A stretch of DNA of 64,000 nt from Allium sativum (Eukaryota > Streptophyta > Magnoliopsida > Asparagales > Amaryllidaceae), in assembly GCA_030737875.1 (NCBI GenBank), contig CM060920.1:483258861-483322860 (forward strand), in the 5' to 3' direction. Below the pieces are notes generated by a model. The model was given only the letters and a program-made list of their open reading frames with translations, had not been told where the DNA came from and did no database searches. Numbering within the stretch: the first letter of the stretch is position 1; each line of letters begins with the position of its first letter. Of this stretch, positions 1-12,148 are shown piece after piece. The position numbers were made by a program, and so were the translations under genes.

Positions 1-140
1 CTACCCCCCCCGGTCATATCTGAATGGTGACGATTTTGTGACTCTGTGTTGAGTCACTAGGCCTGAGGTGTCACCCTATCTTCACTGGATGGCTATGGTT
101 AACCCTAGGATCATCCGACGGATTAAATTGAGTTGAAATT

Positions 141-150
141 CTATATAAAC
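141..150 (+). promoter_or_regulatory. TATA-like box of the E left LTR
   Basis: The sequence CTATATAAAC is followed by an A-rich leader with AAATCACAC. The same arrangement recurs at 4602-4610 in the right LTR (TCTATAAAAG), which supports it as the retrotransposon core promoter. Inferred from motif and position only. Confidence 0.5.
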
Positions 151-1313
151 AACCCAATGCCCAAAACTAAAAATCACACAAAAATAATCCTAGAATTATC
201 ATGCTGTCAATGGAAAACTTGGAGTAGCCGTCACCAATTCAAAGACAAGATAAGAACTTGAATCAAAAATCAAATTAAAAGATTATCAAATTCAACGATC
301 TACATTAAAGCGAGCTTACCAATTTCAGAATTCAGATTTCAGAACACAAGAATTCCTTTTTAGTTTGTAAGTTGGTTATTACGCAGATTTAATCGTTCCT
401 TCAAATGAATCGTTACATGTTGTAATGTGAATATAGAATGATGCTTATATATAAGATTTGATTCTCGTTTATCTTAAAGTATCTTTGTAATTAATCATGT
501 CTATATGCTTGTGGTGATGAACATGTTGTATATTAATCATGTCTATATGCTTATGGTGATGAACATATTGTAGGTTATTGGAATCTATTATGATTGGGTA
601 ATGGATTTATTTTACCAATTAAATGGTATAACATGTCATGTTATAAATTGGTGGTTATTTGCAAGTTTAAGATCTAAGACACGTGTTTATATGTTAGATC
701 AACACTCATGTATATTCATGTTAGGTTGAATTAATTTATGTTGAAAAACTTGGAATTGTAGTCCTCTTATGTTTTAACACATAAGCCAGCATGTTAATTT
801 ATGATCCGAATATGTTGATAATAGTTTTCTTATGTTTTGACATACATAAGTTAATATGCTAAGTTGTGGGTTGAAACTATGATTATATGTTAAACCTTCA
901 TGCTAGACCTTTGTCAAGTTTACATGACAGTTAGACCCAACTTAGTCACAAGTTCACCTTTGCACATTTAGTTAAAGTTAAAATGATACCTCTATGCCAA
1001 GTTACACATGACAAGTTGAAATTATGCTATTTTATGTTTATTTCTTGTCTCTTGTTTATTACCCCTTTTCTTGTTTATGGGTTAGGCTAATTTACTAGCC
1101 TAACATTGTATGTGATTCATGCGTACGTTCCACGGGGGTAGCGATGGGAAAATATGAAAATTCATGGTACGAATTTGTTCATAAAATGTATTTGATATAC
1201 CATTTGTGGTGAGCATAATCAAAGGATAATTATGGCATGATTAAATTAAATTAAATTTACATAAAGAAATTAGACATATATAGAAAAAAATGTGAATTTA
1301 GAAAAAGACGAAT

Positions 1314-1530
1314 ATGCCTAACCCGAGGTTAGACTGAGTTGTGGTGTAAATCTACCCGGAACCGACCAACATATCCAGTGACCACAACAAGACTTGTATA
1401 ATGTGGGTGGTTAGTGCATCAAGCCCAAAAAGAACCCGAGGTTAGACTGAGTTGTGGTGTAAATCTGCCCGGAACCGACCGGCACGTCCAGTGACCACAA
1501 CAATACCTGTCTAATGTGAGTGGCTGGTGC
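1314..1530 (+). repeat. 113-bp tandem duplication inside the E LTR
   Basis: Two copies of a block beginning ACCCGAGGTTAGACTGAG occur 113 bases apart (GAGGTT at 1325 and 1438). The right LTR has the same duplication at 5911 and 6023. The LTRs of C carry one related copy in reverse near 54730-54830 and 61190-61285. The duplication therefore predates the split of the two E LTRs and distinguishes E from C. Confidence 0.75.
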
Positions 1531-2610
1531 TTTAATAAATTAAAGCTAAGTCAGGATTGGTAGGGTTAAGTCAAGTAAGGAAACACTTAATTGATTCAAC
1601 ATGTTAACTAAACGAATGGGTGGGGTTAAGTAAACTTGGACACTTAGCCAAATAAACATGTTGATTAGAAAACCCTAGTAACGGGGACCCATTTCAGCAG
1701 TAACCCACATAGATGTATCATGGTACCCTGAAACTAGGCAGGGTGGGGCACGATTACTGGGCTGAGTATAAGCGGTCAAAACGTCGGCGGTTGGTGGGCC
1801 AGTGTAGGTTCCGACGGAGTATGGGCGTGCACGTACTCCGAAGTCGAAAAATCAGGCACTGGGCATCAGCAGTATACACTGTGCATCCTGAATCGTGTCG
1901 GTTGCCACCAAAGGGACTGATACACCCCATGGTAGGACCAGCACAGGTATCTACAGTCAAGCGGGGCCGAATGACACAGGATATGAATGCATGCGAGTAG
2001 GAGCCGATCATTAAGGGGATCATTTGTTATAAACACGTAGGGCTGATTGAACCAATAGTTAAGTAGGTGCAGAGACTATAGTAATAGGTGCGATCACATG
2101 TTCCTCTTATCTTATATTAGGGTATTGTCTTATGTTCTGTTATTACTATCATGATCCCTTTCCTTGTTTAAATACTAGTAATCACCGAACTTACCAGACT
2201 TACTGTCTGACCTGTTTTCTTTCGTCCCCCCCCAGGTCCACAGGGAGGGAATATTGCAGCTTAGTCAGACCCTTTGCAAGCTTCAAGAAAGTAGATGTAT
2301 GATTTTGACTCTCTCTCAATCTTGGCTATGGCTCTTGAACATTATCCTTGGGGATTTATGCAGTTTTATTTAAGATTTATGCTTCTTTATTAAATAATCA
2401 AGACAGAAATTATGTTGTAATGTTTTGGAAGTTGTTTTGAGACAATTTAATGTAATGCTTTTGTATTGAACCACGTATTCAAAAAATAATTTGAATTCCG
2501 CTGCTTATACTTATCTATCTTGTAAAATTTTCTGTGTCTTGTACCTATAACCCTCCACCAAAGTTAAGGCATTCCCTTTGTGAGTGACCTTAAGGAGGTG
2601 GGGTGTTTCA

Positions 2611-3490
2611 GATACCCTCCAGCATAGTGAGTGATCGAGATCCTATCTTTACGAGCGAGTTTTGGAAGAGTTTGCAGGAGGCTGTAGGCACACAATTATG
2701 CTTAAGCACGACCTATCATCTCCAAACCGATGGTCAGACGGAAAGGGTGAACAGAGTATTGGAAGACCTCTTGAGATTATGCAATCTCGACTTTGGAGGA
2801 ACATGGGAGGATCATCTTCCTTTGGTGGAATTCGCTTACAACAATAGCTACCAAGCCACCATAGGCATGGCACCCTTCGAAGCTTTACATGGAATACCAT
2901 GCCGTTCACCAACTTGTTGGTGGGAATCTACAAACAAGCTCGTACTTGGGCCAGACATGATTAGAGAAACCTCAGAATAGGTGGACATGATAAGTAGACG
3001 GATGAAGGCTGCACAAGGTAGACAGAAGTCCTTCGCAGACAAAAGAAGGACCGACCTTGAGTTTGAGGTTGGAGATAAGGTGTTCCTTAAAGTATCTCCT
3101 TTGAGGAATGTCATTCGCTTTGGGTCCGTAGGAAAGTTAGCACCAAGATTTGTAGGACCATTTCCTATCATTAAAAAGATAATAACGATGGCTTACAGAG
3201 TAGAGCTACCCGAAAGACTGGCTAGAGTTCATAATGTTTTACATGTTTCTCAACTACTAAAGTGCTTACATGAGTTTGCGTAGGTTGTGGAGCCAAGTAT
3301 ACTAGAGGAAGTAGAAGTGGAACGAGAAGTGACTGTGAGAAGAGTTCCAATTCGTATCTTGGGTACAAAAGTCAAAAAGCTATGCAACCGTGAAGTCAAT
3401 CTTGTTAAAGTTCAATGGAGTGACGCGGAGGAAGACGCAATGGGAAACTAAGAGAAAAATACGCGCAACCTACCCTTTTCTTTTTGAGGG
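2611..3490 (+). pseudogene. Truncated gag-pol remnant: C-terminal integrase and chromodomain
   Basis: The reading frame encodes the second half of a gypsy integrase core: IVSDRDPIF (second catalytic Asp), [10 protein letters not shown] (catalytic Glu), [16 protein letters not shown], then GDKVFLKVSP and GKLAPRFVGPFPI, a HNVLHVSQL segment and a chromodomain-like VKVQWSDAEEDA. It aligns with residues from about 1117 onward of the complete polyprotein at 25967-30199. In-frame TAG stops occur at 2978-2980 and 3281-3283, and a small indel near 3440-3450 shifts the frame inside the chromodomain. Gag, protease, reverse transcriptase, RNase H, the integrase zinc finger and the first catalytic Asp are all missing. 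The remnant starts directly at the end of the left LTR, with no primer binding site. Confidence 0.9.
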
Positions 3491-4085
3491 TACCTCCTTG
3501 ATCTCTTTTTCCATAAGTTTATTCATGCTTATATCTATCTTTTAAGTATATCTCCTCGGTCCTAGTCTTTATCCTTAGGTAGAAACCAATGGATGCAAAC
3601 ATGTATTTGAAACATGTTATGATTGATGGTTGTGAGTGGTTGCAAGTGGTTGCTAGTGGTTGCTCGTGGATGCATATAAACACACATTAGGTACTAGATC
3701 GGCTCAATGACTTTCATATTGCATATGCATATATGTATTTGTATATGGATTGGAACTTGATGTGTTATCATATAGACATTGCATTTGTATGAATAATTGT
3801 GCACTCATGTAGAAAGTATGATTAGGAATAATTGCATGCAAAAAGGACTCATGGCACCAACATAATTTTCATTAAGGAGGTCAACTGAATCAGTAGACCA
3901 CCTGATTTTGCATTAGATAAGGACATGTACACACACTATGCATATGATCATGAAAACATTAGAAGTATTTTAAGGACAATGGACACCTATGTTTGATGGT
4001 TGAGTAGATGGACGATTGGATGGTAGGACATACATTCTTCTTGACTTGAAGATTTCGGGGATGAAATCCTTTAAGGAGGGGAGAA
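3491..4085 (+). other. 3' non-coding part of E and polypurine tract
   Basis: Nothing coding is visible. It contains short GGTTGCAAGTGG/GGTTGCTAGTGG repeats (about 3630-3670), which recur in reverse in the internal region of C near 57430-57460. It ends in the purine-rich AAGGAGGGGAGAA (about 4073-4085) right before the LTR start TGCAACACCC, the expected plus-strand primer position. Confidence 0.75.
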
Positions 4086-7000
4086 TGCAACACCCTGAAT
4101 ATTCTGTGTCTATTAAAAGAACAAATTAAAGAGTACTTAATTTTTAAAGTGAGAATTAAGGGAAATGGGTTACGCCATTGCGTTCATCTCGAAATTCTGG
4201 TTGGAATAGAGTCCAAGTTTTCGTAAATCGGACTTCGTATGAGGAAGTTATGGCCCTCAGAAGTTTCAGAAATTTATATAAATTAAAAAAACAGTTCAGA
4301 GTTAAAATTCGAAATTCAAAGGAGAAGCAAAGAAGTGGGCTGGGCGGGATTTCTCCTGCCCCAGGCCAGGTCGACCAAGGGGTCGACTAGGGGGTTGACC
4401 CCCCATACACAGGTCGTCCAAGGGGTCGACCTAACCCCACTCCTAGATCTAAAGCAGTGATGATTCTGACTTGTTGCTGAGTCCTTTCCGACCTGTTGCT
4501 GAGTCACTAAGGCATAGGTGGAAATTCTGGATAACTCTATTTAGTATGGACGGTTGTGATTGCTCTTAGAATGATCTAATGGTTCACATAAGATTAAACT
4601 TCTATAAAAGCAACCCTAATCCTCAAACCCTAAATCACACAAATTCATTCCAAGGAGCCACCATGTTGTCCATGACCGTTCTAGCCTAGCCACCATTTTT
4701 TCTTCAATTAGAAAACAAGTCAAAAGGCTACGAATCAAAACTAACTTAGAGAATTGACAGTCTTCTTCAAGGGATTGCTTTTCAAATTCAGAAAACAGAA
4801 CACAGAAAACAAGACTTTCTTTTGTTTGTAAGTCCTGTTATTATTTAGATGTGAACGATTAAAAAGTTATGATTTGTAATAAAGTGAAAATTAGCGTTAT
4901 TCCTAGTTGTAAGATAATGATGATGCTGATTCATGCCTATTCTTGTAACGATTCAATCGTATATGCTTATGAGATTATTGTGGTTATTATGTTGGTGTTA
5001 AACCAATCATGTATTATGTAATGTTTGGTGACTTATTCATGCAAGTTGTTAGGCTATTGTGGTTATTATGTTGATGTTAAACCAATCGTGTATTATGTAA
5101 AGTTTGGTGACTTATTCATGTTATGTTACATTGCAAGTTGTTAGGCTATTGTGGTTATTATGTTGATGTAAACCAATCATGTAAAATTGGTGACTTATTC
5201 ATGTTATGTTACATACAAGTTGCTATGCCAAGACATGTATTATGTTTAGATCTACATTTTGATCTATGAAAATTAGATCCAAAATAAAAGTTCATATTTA
5301 CATGCCTAGTTGAACTTGTGTAATTCCATATGTTTAGGATTCATGTTTATTAGATCCAAATTAACAGTTCACATTCATATGTCTAGTTGAACTTGTGTAA
5401 TTCTATATGCTTAAGGTTTATGTTTATTGGACCCAAAATAAAAGTTTACATTTACATGCCTAGTTGGACTTGGGTAATTTCATATGCTTAAAGACTCATG
5501 TTAATTGGATCCAAAAATGCAAGTTCATTATTTTATGCCATATTTACATGACACATGTTTAGTTAGATCCTTACTATTTTATGTTGTGTGAATGGTACAT
5601 GCTCCCATCTTTCCCCTTTTGTATATAAGTTAGGCTAAGTTACAAGCCTAACATCTTATGTGAATTTTGTGAACGTATGACGGGGGTAACGTTGGGAAAA
5701 CCTTAAAAATCATTATTATTGGCATAATTTGGCCTATAAATAAATGAATGGTTAGTGGCATAAAAATGGTATAATTTATATACCAAAAATTGAAAATATG
5801 ATTTAGAGGGTAAATGGGGCATGACTTGAATGACAATAGTTGTGGATAATTTATATATAAATTTGAAAGATAAATATGTAAATTAAGAAAAAGACGAATA
5901 TGCCTAACCCGAGGTTAGATTGAGTTACGGTGTAAGACTGCCCGGAACCGCCCGGCACATCCAGCAACCGTAACAATATATATCTAATGTGAGAGGATAG
6001 TGCATCAAGCCCAAAAGAACCCGAGGTTAGATTGTGTTGCGATGCAAGACTGCCCGGAACTGATCGGTACATCCAGCAACCGCAACAATACATATCTAAT
6101 GTGAGTGGTTGGTGCTTTAATGAATGAATTAAAGCTAAGACAGGAATGGTAGGGTTAAGTTAATTAAGGCAACACTTAACCCATACAACATGTTAACTAA
6201 ACTGATGGGTAGGGTTAGGTTAATTTGAGAACACTTAACCATTTAACATGTTGATTAGGAAACCCTAGTAACGGGGACCCATTTCAGCAGTAACCCACAT
6301 AGATGTATCATGATACCCTTAACTTGGCAGGGTGGGGCACGATTACTGGGCTGATTATAAGCGGTCAAAACAATGGCGAGTGGTGCGTCAGTGTCGGTTC
6401 CGACGGAGTGCGGTCGTGCACGTACTCCGGAGTGGAAAAAGCAGGCACTGGGCATCAGTAGTTATACTCTGTTCATCTTGAATTGTGTTGGCTTGCCACC
6501 ATAGGATTTGATACACCCCATGGTGGGACCAGCACAGGTATCTACAATCATGTGGGGGCCGAATGACACAAGTGGTAAATGTATGCGAGTAGGGGCTGAT
6601 CGATTTAAAAATGGGATCATTTATCTTGAACACATGATGCTAGTTGAAACACTTGTAAGGGGTGCAGAGAAGTAGAAATGAGTGTGATGGCATATTTAGT
6701 CTTATTATCTTATTCCTAGGATGTTTTCCTAGATTCAGTTTATTCAAGTCATAATTCTTTTTCTTGTTTACATGCTAAATAATCACTGGACTTACCAGAC
6801 TCATGTCTGACCCATTTTCTTTTGTCTTCTTTTCTTCCATTCCCCCCCCCCCCCCCAGGTCCGCAGGGAGGGAATACTTCAACTTAGATCAGATCATTTC
6901 CAGCTTGAAGAGAGTAGATGTATTGCTTGGAATCTTTTTCCTTGGGCTATGGCTTTGGATACTCTCTTATTGGGGATTTATGCTGCCTTACTATTGTTTT

Positions 7001-7232
7001 AATGCTTCTTTATGTTTTAATTCAAGACAGAGATTCTGTTGTAATAATTTGGAAGTTGGTTTGAGATAGTTGTTGTAATGTTTTAATTGAACCATGTACT
7101 TATGAAATAAATTTAATTTTTCTGCTGTTTATATGCCTGTCTTGTTAATTATCTATATATTTTACCTATAATGCTCCACCGGAGTTAAGGCATTCCCTTT
7201 GTGAGTGACCTTAGTGAAGGCGGGGTGTTTCA
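4086..7232 (+). repeat. Element E right LTR
   Basis: The LTR is 3147 bp. It begins TGCAACACCCTG directly after the polypurine tract and ends GGGGTGTTTCA. It carries a cluster of GTCGAC motifs (about 4368-4430) upstream of the TATA-like box at 4602-4610, direct repeats of about 60-100 bp at 4980-5220 (TGGTTATTATGTTG), the duplicated GAGGTTAGATTG block (5911, 6023), GGTTAAGT-type inverted repeats and a C-run at about 6842-6856. The family is the same as that of C. It is followed by the 3' end of an A-like LTR, into which E inserted. TSD candidate GCTGT (7233-7237) cannot be checked because the left flank is outside the window. Confidence 0.88.
4602..4610 (+). promoter_or_regulatory. TATA-like box of the E right LTR
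   Basis: CTATAAAAG lies about 510 bp into the LTR, followed by a leader similar to that of the left LTR (CAAACCCTAAATCACAC). The GTCGAC cluster lies about 170-230 bp upstream. Confidence 0.5.
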
Positions 7233-7362
7233 GCTGTCATATTGATGTAAATAATTTTATTTTCAATTTATGCTATTATCTGTTCTCTGCCAATGATGAT
7301 TAATGCGTTATATTCCAATGATTATCCTTAATTCCGTGATACGGGATTTTGAGATTATCACA
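7233..7362 (+). repeat. 3' terminal fragment of an A-like LTR
   Basis: This 130-bp piece matches the last part of the A LTR (25575-25705), for example TGCTATTATCTG, TGATGATTAATGCGTTAT and AATGATTATCCTTAAT, and ends GGGATTTTGAGATTATCACA where A has GGATTTTGGGATCGTCACA. It is not followed by a primer binding site, so it is a 3' LTR or solo LTR end. Element E inserted into this LTR; the rest lies left of the window. Confidence 0.8.
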
Positions 7363-10300
7363 GCAGATTGGCCAGAAATAGAGCATAAAGGCTCGAAGTT
7401 TGAACACGGTTTCAGCGACGAAGGGTAGATCGAGTGGCATACGGTTGATGGTGGAGAAAGGTGTCGGCAAGGTCTGTCGAGTGGGACATGTTGATCAGCG
7501 TCAGGTTCGACGGAGGAGGCGCGGTAGTGAGCTGTTTCTAGCGTTAGTGGGTTCAATTGTGGTCAGTAATCAATGAAGAAGGAAAAAGGGCGCGGCCCTT
7601 GGATCAGAAATGAACGACATGATTTAATTAGGTTAAATAATATATATTAAATCTGAAATTATTTATTCAATAATGGTGAAATCTTCTAAATGCAATATCT
7701 TTCTCATACGGTCACAGAATTCAGCAAATTCAGATGCGTTGGATTCGCAACGAAAAACTCTACAACATCGAGCAGACCAGAACTAAAACAGAGGCTATTG
7801 GATTTTTGATCAAATTAAACGCAAGTTCAATTTTATTAAAACCAGTCATTACATAAACAATTTCTGAAATCGATCAAGGTGAGAACTCTCTCATAAATTC
7901 TCTTGTACAGTTATTTATTTTATATAAACCGCCATGATTTTTATTAGTATTTAATCATCACAAATATTTGTTCGCTAAAATATTATCTTTATCTTATATG
8001 TGAGATTTCTTATTTAAAATTAAAATTAAAATTAATTGTTATTGCATTGAAATTTTTATTTATACGCTGTTAAGATCTGATTTTTTGTTGTACGCGATTT
8101 GATTTGAAATATCTGGATTGTGTTGATCAGTTGTATATATGTTGATAATAAAATTGGCAAAATTTGTTATGCAATAAAATAATTCTTTTTACTGTATATG
8201 TTGATAATAAAATTGGCAAAATTTGTTATACAATAAAATAATTCTTTTTATTGTATATGTTGATAATAAAATTGGAAAATTTTGTTATACAATAAAATAA
8301 TTCTTTTTATTGTATATGTTGATAATAGAATTGGCAAAATTTGTTATACAAATAAAATTCTCTTTTTTATTTGTCATTAGAAACATAGAAATTGTTATGA
8401 AAATAAAATTCTCTTTTTTTATTTGTCAAGTTGAACATAGAAATTGTATGCAAATAAAATTCTTCTTTTTATTTGTCATGTTGAACATAGGAATTGTATA
8501 CAAATAAAAATTCTTCTTTTTTATTTGTCATGTTAAACATGGGATGTGTAGATAATAAAATATTCTTTTTATTTTATACATGTTGAACATAGGATGTGTA
8601 GAAAATAAAATATTCTTTTTATTTGTATACATATTGAAAGTATAATTTGTTAAACAATAAAATATTCTTTTTATTGTATATATGTTAATGTAGAATTTGA
8701 TAAACAATAAAATATTATTTTTATTGTAATAGGTCAATGTTAGAATTTGATAAACAATAAAATATTCTTTTTATTGTAATATGCTAATGTTAGAATTTGA
8801 TAAACAATAAAATAATCTTTTTATTGTGATAGGTTAATGTTCGAATTTGATAAACAATAAAATCTTCTTTTTATTGTAACATGTTAATGTTAGAAATATG
8901 TAGACAATAAAATTCTTCTTTTTATTTGTATACATAAAACATAGCAATTGTTGTATAAATAAAATTCTTCTTTTTATTTATACATATGTAATATAGAAAT
9001 GTGTAGAAAACTAAATATCTTTTTATTTTATACATATGAAATGTAGAAATTGTGTAGACAATAAAATTTTCTTTTTATCATATGTATGTGGACATAGGAA
9101 TTTTCAAAATTATGTAAACATTAAAAAAACTTTTTTAATGTATAAAATGATTCATTAATAAAAATAACATGTACATTGGAAATTGTTTTAGAGATTATAA
9201 AATGATACATGTATAGGAAAATTAGTTGAAACATTAAAAATGATATTTTTAATGTAGATGTTGATTCATTATAAAAAGAGACATGTTTAGGGAAAATGTT
9301 GAAACATTAAAAATGATAATTTTTAATGTATATGTAGATTCGTTATTAAAAAGAATCATTTTTGGGGAGAATTGTTGAAACATTAAAAACGATTCATTAT
9401 TAAAAATGACATATTCATTAGAAATTGTTTAAAAATTAAAAATGACATTTCTAGTGTATGTTTTGATTAAATAGATAAAAAGGAAAAGATGTTAAAAATA
9501 GGATTAATTTCCAGAAAATTGAACAAACAATAAGAAATGATTTTAGAGATTGAAACCAATTGGAGTTTAATAAATCTTTAATTAGATTGTAAATGTACAG
9601 ATGGTAATTAAATTACCAAAACATTAAATGTGATTGAGCCAAATACACTTAGTTGCTGATATTGATTGTGATGGATTGACTATTTGGATTGTGCTCGACA
9701 AGTTTATGAGCAAAATATGCTTTTACATTTAGCATTGGGTTGGGTAAAAATACCTATGCGTTAATACCTTGTGAAACACTTCACGATTTGATTATAAGGT
9801 GTTTAGCGTTGTTGTTTATTTTAAAATTTAATAAATGATTTTGAAATGAGATTTCTTGAGTCAAAAGAATAGTATTCCCGATTTTGGACAGGGAACGTTT
9901 TATAAAAATGTTTTATAAAATTAAAAGGATTTTGAGGGCTATACCCGATGATTTAGAAATGATTTGGAAATGGAAATCTATATAGATTTGGAAGTACTTG
10001 TGATTATTATGTTGTGAAATGATTTTCCCAACTTCGGGATATGAAATGTTTTAGTATGTGGCTAAAGATGCGAGTGACCCATACGACTAAAATGACGGGG
10101 GATGGTGGTGGATGATGGCGATGTAGTTCCCCGGAGCGTGGGAGGTGCATTATTAGTGTAGCCTGCTCCTAGATGGGTGGTGCATATATATATATAAATG
10201 TGTGTGTGTATCGAGTTGGAGCGGTGCGTCCTGTAGCCTTGTCTAAGGAAACATGACCGATAATTGGTTGCATATTTATTTGTATGCAATTGTTTTGAAA

Positions 10301-11046
10301 TTCATATTTTCAAATGATTTTGGCTTTAGATCCCAAACTGAAATCTATTTTATTATGAAAGCTAGATATGTATTTCAAATGATTTGAAATGAGAAACCGG
10401 GAAAAAAAGTCCAAAGGAATAATTTCTATAAAGTGAATTGTAATTGAAAAATCTAAATTTGGGGTTAAGCCTAAATGGGTAGATTGGAAAATTGCATGTT
10501 GTATGATGCATTATAGATCCATATGACTATTATTTATGATTGTTGTTTGTGCATTGGCATGTGGAGTAAACCCGTTCCGTGACATAAGGCATGGTCCCGT
10601 GATATGATTCACATTTATAAAGTTAATTTTAATTGCGAGATTTCTCATATCAGTCCCATGGCTGACGCTTAGTTTGTTTCACTTGCAAACTCGGGTGCCC
10701 TTATTTTCCACACGGGCAGTCGAGTGGCTTGTTTTGCATATATTTATTTATTGATCAGGATCCTGGATGGAAGCTTAAAGTTGTGTCCAGAGCACTGATA
10801 GCCTTCCGTTGTTTTAGTTTAATTGTTCCACTGTGCATTGTATTACATTTATTGAAAATTATCTTCCGCTATATTATATTCGATGTACTCTGATATTCTA
10901 TACTCTGATGTAACATTATTATAATGTTTATAAAAGTCTTTTGTTATTTGTTCTGATGTGTTGTATGCCCAGAGTTAATGTGGGATTCGAACGGTCTTGG
11001 TTGATTTAGCGATTGATTAGGCCTGGGTGAAATCCTTATCGTTACA
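7363..11046 (+). repeat. Relic LTR F (3' portion of a chromovirus LTR)
   Basis: No coding sequence. The 3' end carries blocks shared with the A, B and D LTRs: GTAAACCCGTTCCG (about 10566), CATGGTCCCGTGA, CAGTCCCATGGCTGAC, then GGGTGCCC...CACGGGCAG (about 10694-10722), CTTCCGCT (about 10864), and the terminus TCCTTATCGTTACA at 11046. The 5' portion is not present here; it may lie left of E or be lost. Bases 7363-7560 are comparatively GC-rich, 8135-9480 is a tandem array, and 10185-10215 has short TA and GT runs. Confidence 0.65.
8135..9480 (+). repeat. Tandem array of short inverted repeats in LTR F
   Basis: Around twenty degenerate units of about 55-70 bp each contain a short inverted repeat: CAATAAAA...TTTTTATTG, AATAAAATTCTTCTTTTTATT, CATTAAAAAA...TTTTTTAATG, CATTAAAAATGATATTTTTAATG. 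Arms differ between units but stay complementary within each unit. Linkers resemble TGTTGATAATAAAATTGGC at the start and drift to TAATGTTAGAATTTGATAAA and later ACATGTTTAGG forms. Confidence 0.85.
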
Positions 11047-11805
11047 GTTTGACATTATTAACAAATTTGTGGTAGCCTTGTACTCTTTCCATTTAATTTT
11101 AATGTAAATGGTTGTCGAAATTTAAATTTTGAATTTAAGTTAATCTTTCTATATTTTCATTTGTATTTAGCTTTATATTTTGTTCTTCATTGTGTTTTAG
11201 CCCTTTTATATTTATGACATTCTACTTTTGATTTAATTATGTGTGACATTTTACTTTCTTTATTTATATTATTATTTTATTTATATTAAACACATTTCGT
11301 TTTATTTATTCTATATTATAGGTATTTATTTTATTCAAATTTATAAGTTTCTTTGTTTCTATATTATTTATATCGGATCATTTTCATTTGAACTTATTAA
11401 ATTTTTGTGTTTAGCTTTTCTTTGTCTACATAAACTCTTTTGCATACGATTTTATTGATACTGTAAACTTAAAAATTTATTTAGCGTGTTATGGCGGTCA
11501 TGTTAATTTGTTTTATAATGGGTAGCAGTTGATATTAGAACATGTTAAAATGTATAACCAACATGTTTTTACATTTCGGTTCAACCGTGTCTCTTTACTC
11601 AGCGCTCAAACCCTTTTGTTTTCCACCATTTCAGCCCACGGTTTAGTATCAAACAATATCTGAGAAAAAACTAATTTAAAATCTTACCCTAGATTTGGCT
11701 TGTACTTAGAGATTTTATGCTGAAGTTTTCGTCCACCTGTCAATATTTCTCTATGAATGAATTGTACATAAAGATTTTTGCTGGATACTGGTCTCCCTTC
11801 TTTCT

Positions 11806-11820
11806 ATTATAAAGCACGTG
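11806..11820 (+). promoter_or_regulatory. TATA-like box with adjacent CACGTG in region G
   Basis: ATTATAAA is followed at 11815-11820 by the palindrome CACGTG (G-box core) and then by a C/T-rich leader leading to an ATG at 11936. Motif evidence only. Confidence 0.35.
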
Positions 11821-11935
11821 CCCCTCTTCGTATGTTCACCACTGAAACATTTTCTTTCCCTTTATTTCTTTTACCGTCTAACGTTCCTCTTTCAATTGAA
11901 TTGATTTCATTAATTTTCCCCAAATTTAGAAACCC

Positions 11936-12148
11936 ATGACCAACGCTTCCTCTTCCGATGGCCTTCCACCTTCACCCAATAAATCTCCGCTCCCTTCCGC
12001 CATTCGCTGCCTACCCTATCATGATTTAGGGTGTTGCATCACAGTGAACCTCCATCGAAACCTCGATCCCTACGCCATCGAGGTCCGTAACCTCTCTTTG
12101 ACCTTTGATCCTTCACCTAGTCACCGCCTTGTCAAACTAAACTCGTAA
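11936..12148 (+). CDS. Unrecognised 70-residue ORF in the GC-rich part of region G
   Basis: The ORF starts at an ATG about 120 bp downstream of a TATA-like box and reads MTNASSSDGLPPSPNK, then a segment containing CLPYHDLGCCITVNLH and NLDPYAIEVRNLSLTF, and stops at 12148. Base composition is clearly more GC-rich than the surroundings. I recognise no family. A similar GC-rich block lies at the corresponding place in the A LTR (20221-20520), so this is more likely LTR leader sequence or an old captured gene fragment than a functional gene. A consensus-like splice donor (AAAG|GTAAGT, GT at 12383) lies downstream. Confidence 0.2.
   Translation: MTNASSSDGLPPSPNKSPLPSAIRCLPYHDLGCCITVNLHRNLDPYAIEVRNLSLTFDPSPSHRLVKLNS

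Larger units (their letters stand above)
1..2610 (+). repeat. Element E left LTR (5' end outside window)
   Basis: LTR of a Ty3/gypsy-type element. It aligns along its length with the right LTR at 4086-7232; position 1 corresponds to roughly 4450 of that copy, so about 360 bases lie outside the window. It ends in GGGGTGTTTCA at 2610, as the right copy does at 7232. By eye the two copies are only about 85% identical, so either the insertion is old or the two LTRs come from different insertions. It contains a TATA-like box (141-150), a 113-bp internal duplication (from about 1314 and 1431), GGTTAAGT/ACTTAGCC inverted repeats (about 1560-1660) and a C-run near 2226. Its family is shared with element C, seen in reverse at 52304-63443. 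No coding capacity. Confidence 0.85.

Noticed and set aside
8135..9480. Possible CRISPR array or centromeric satellite
   Set aside because: Units are degenerate with no unique spacers, the setting is a plant LTR, and the array is far too short and variable for a satellite.
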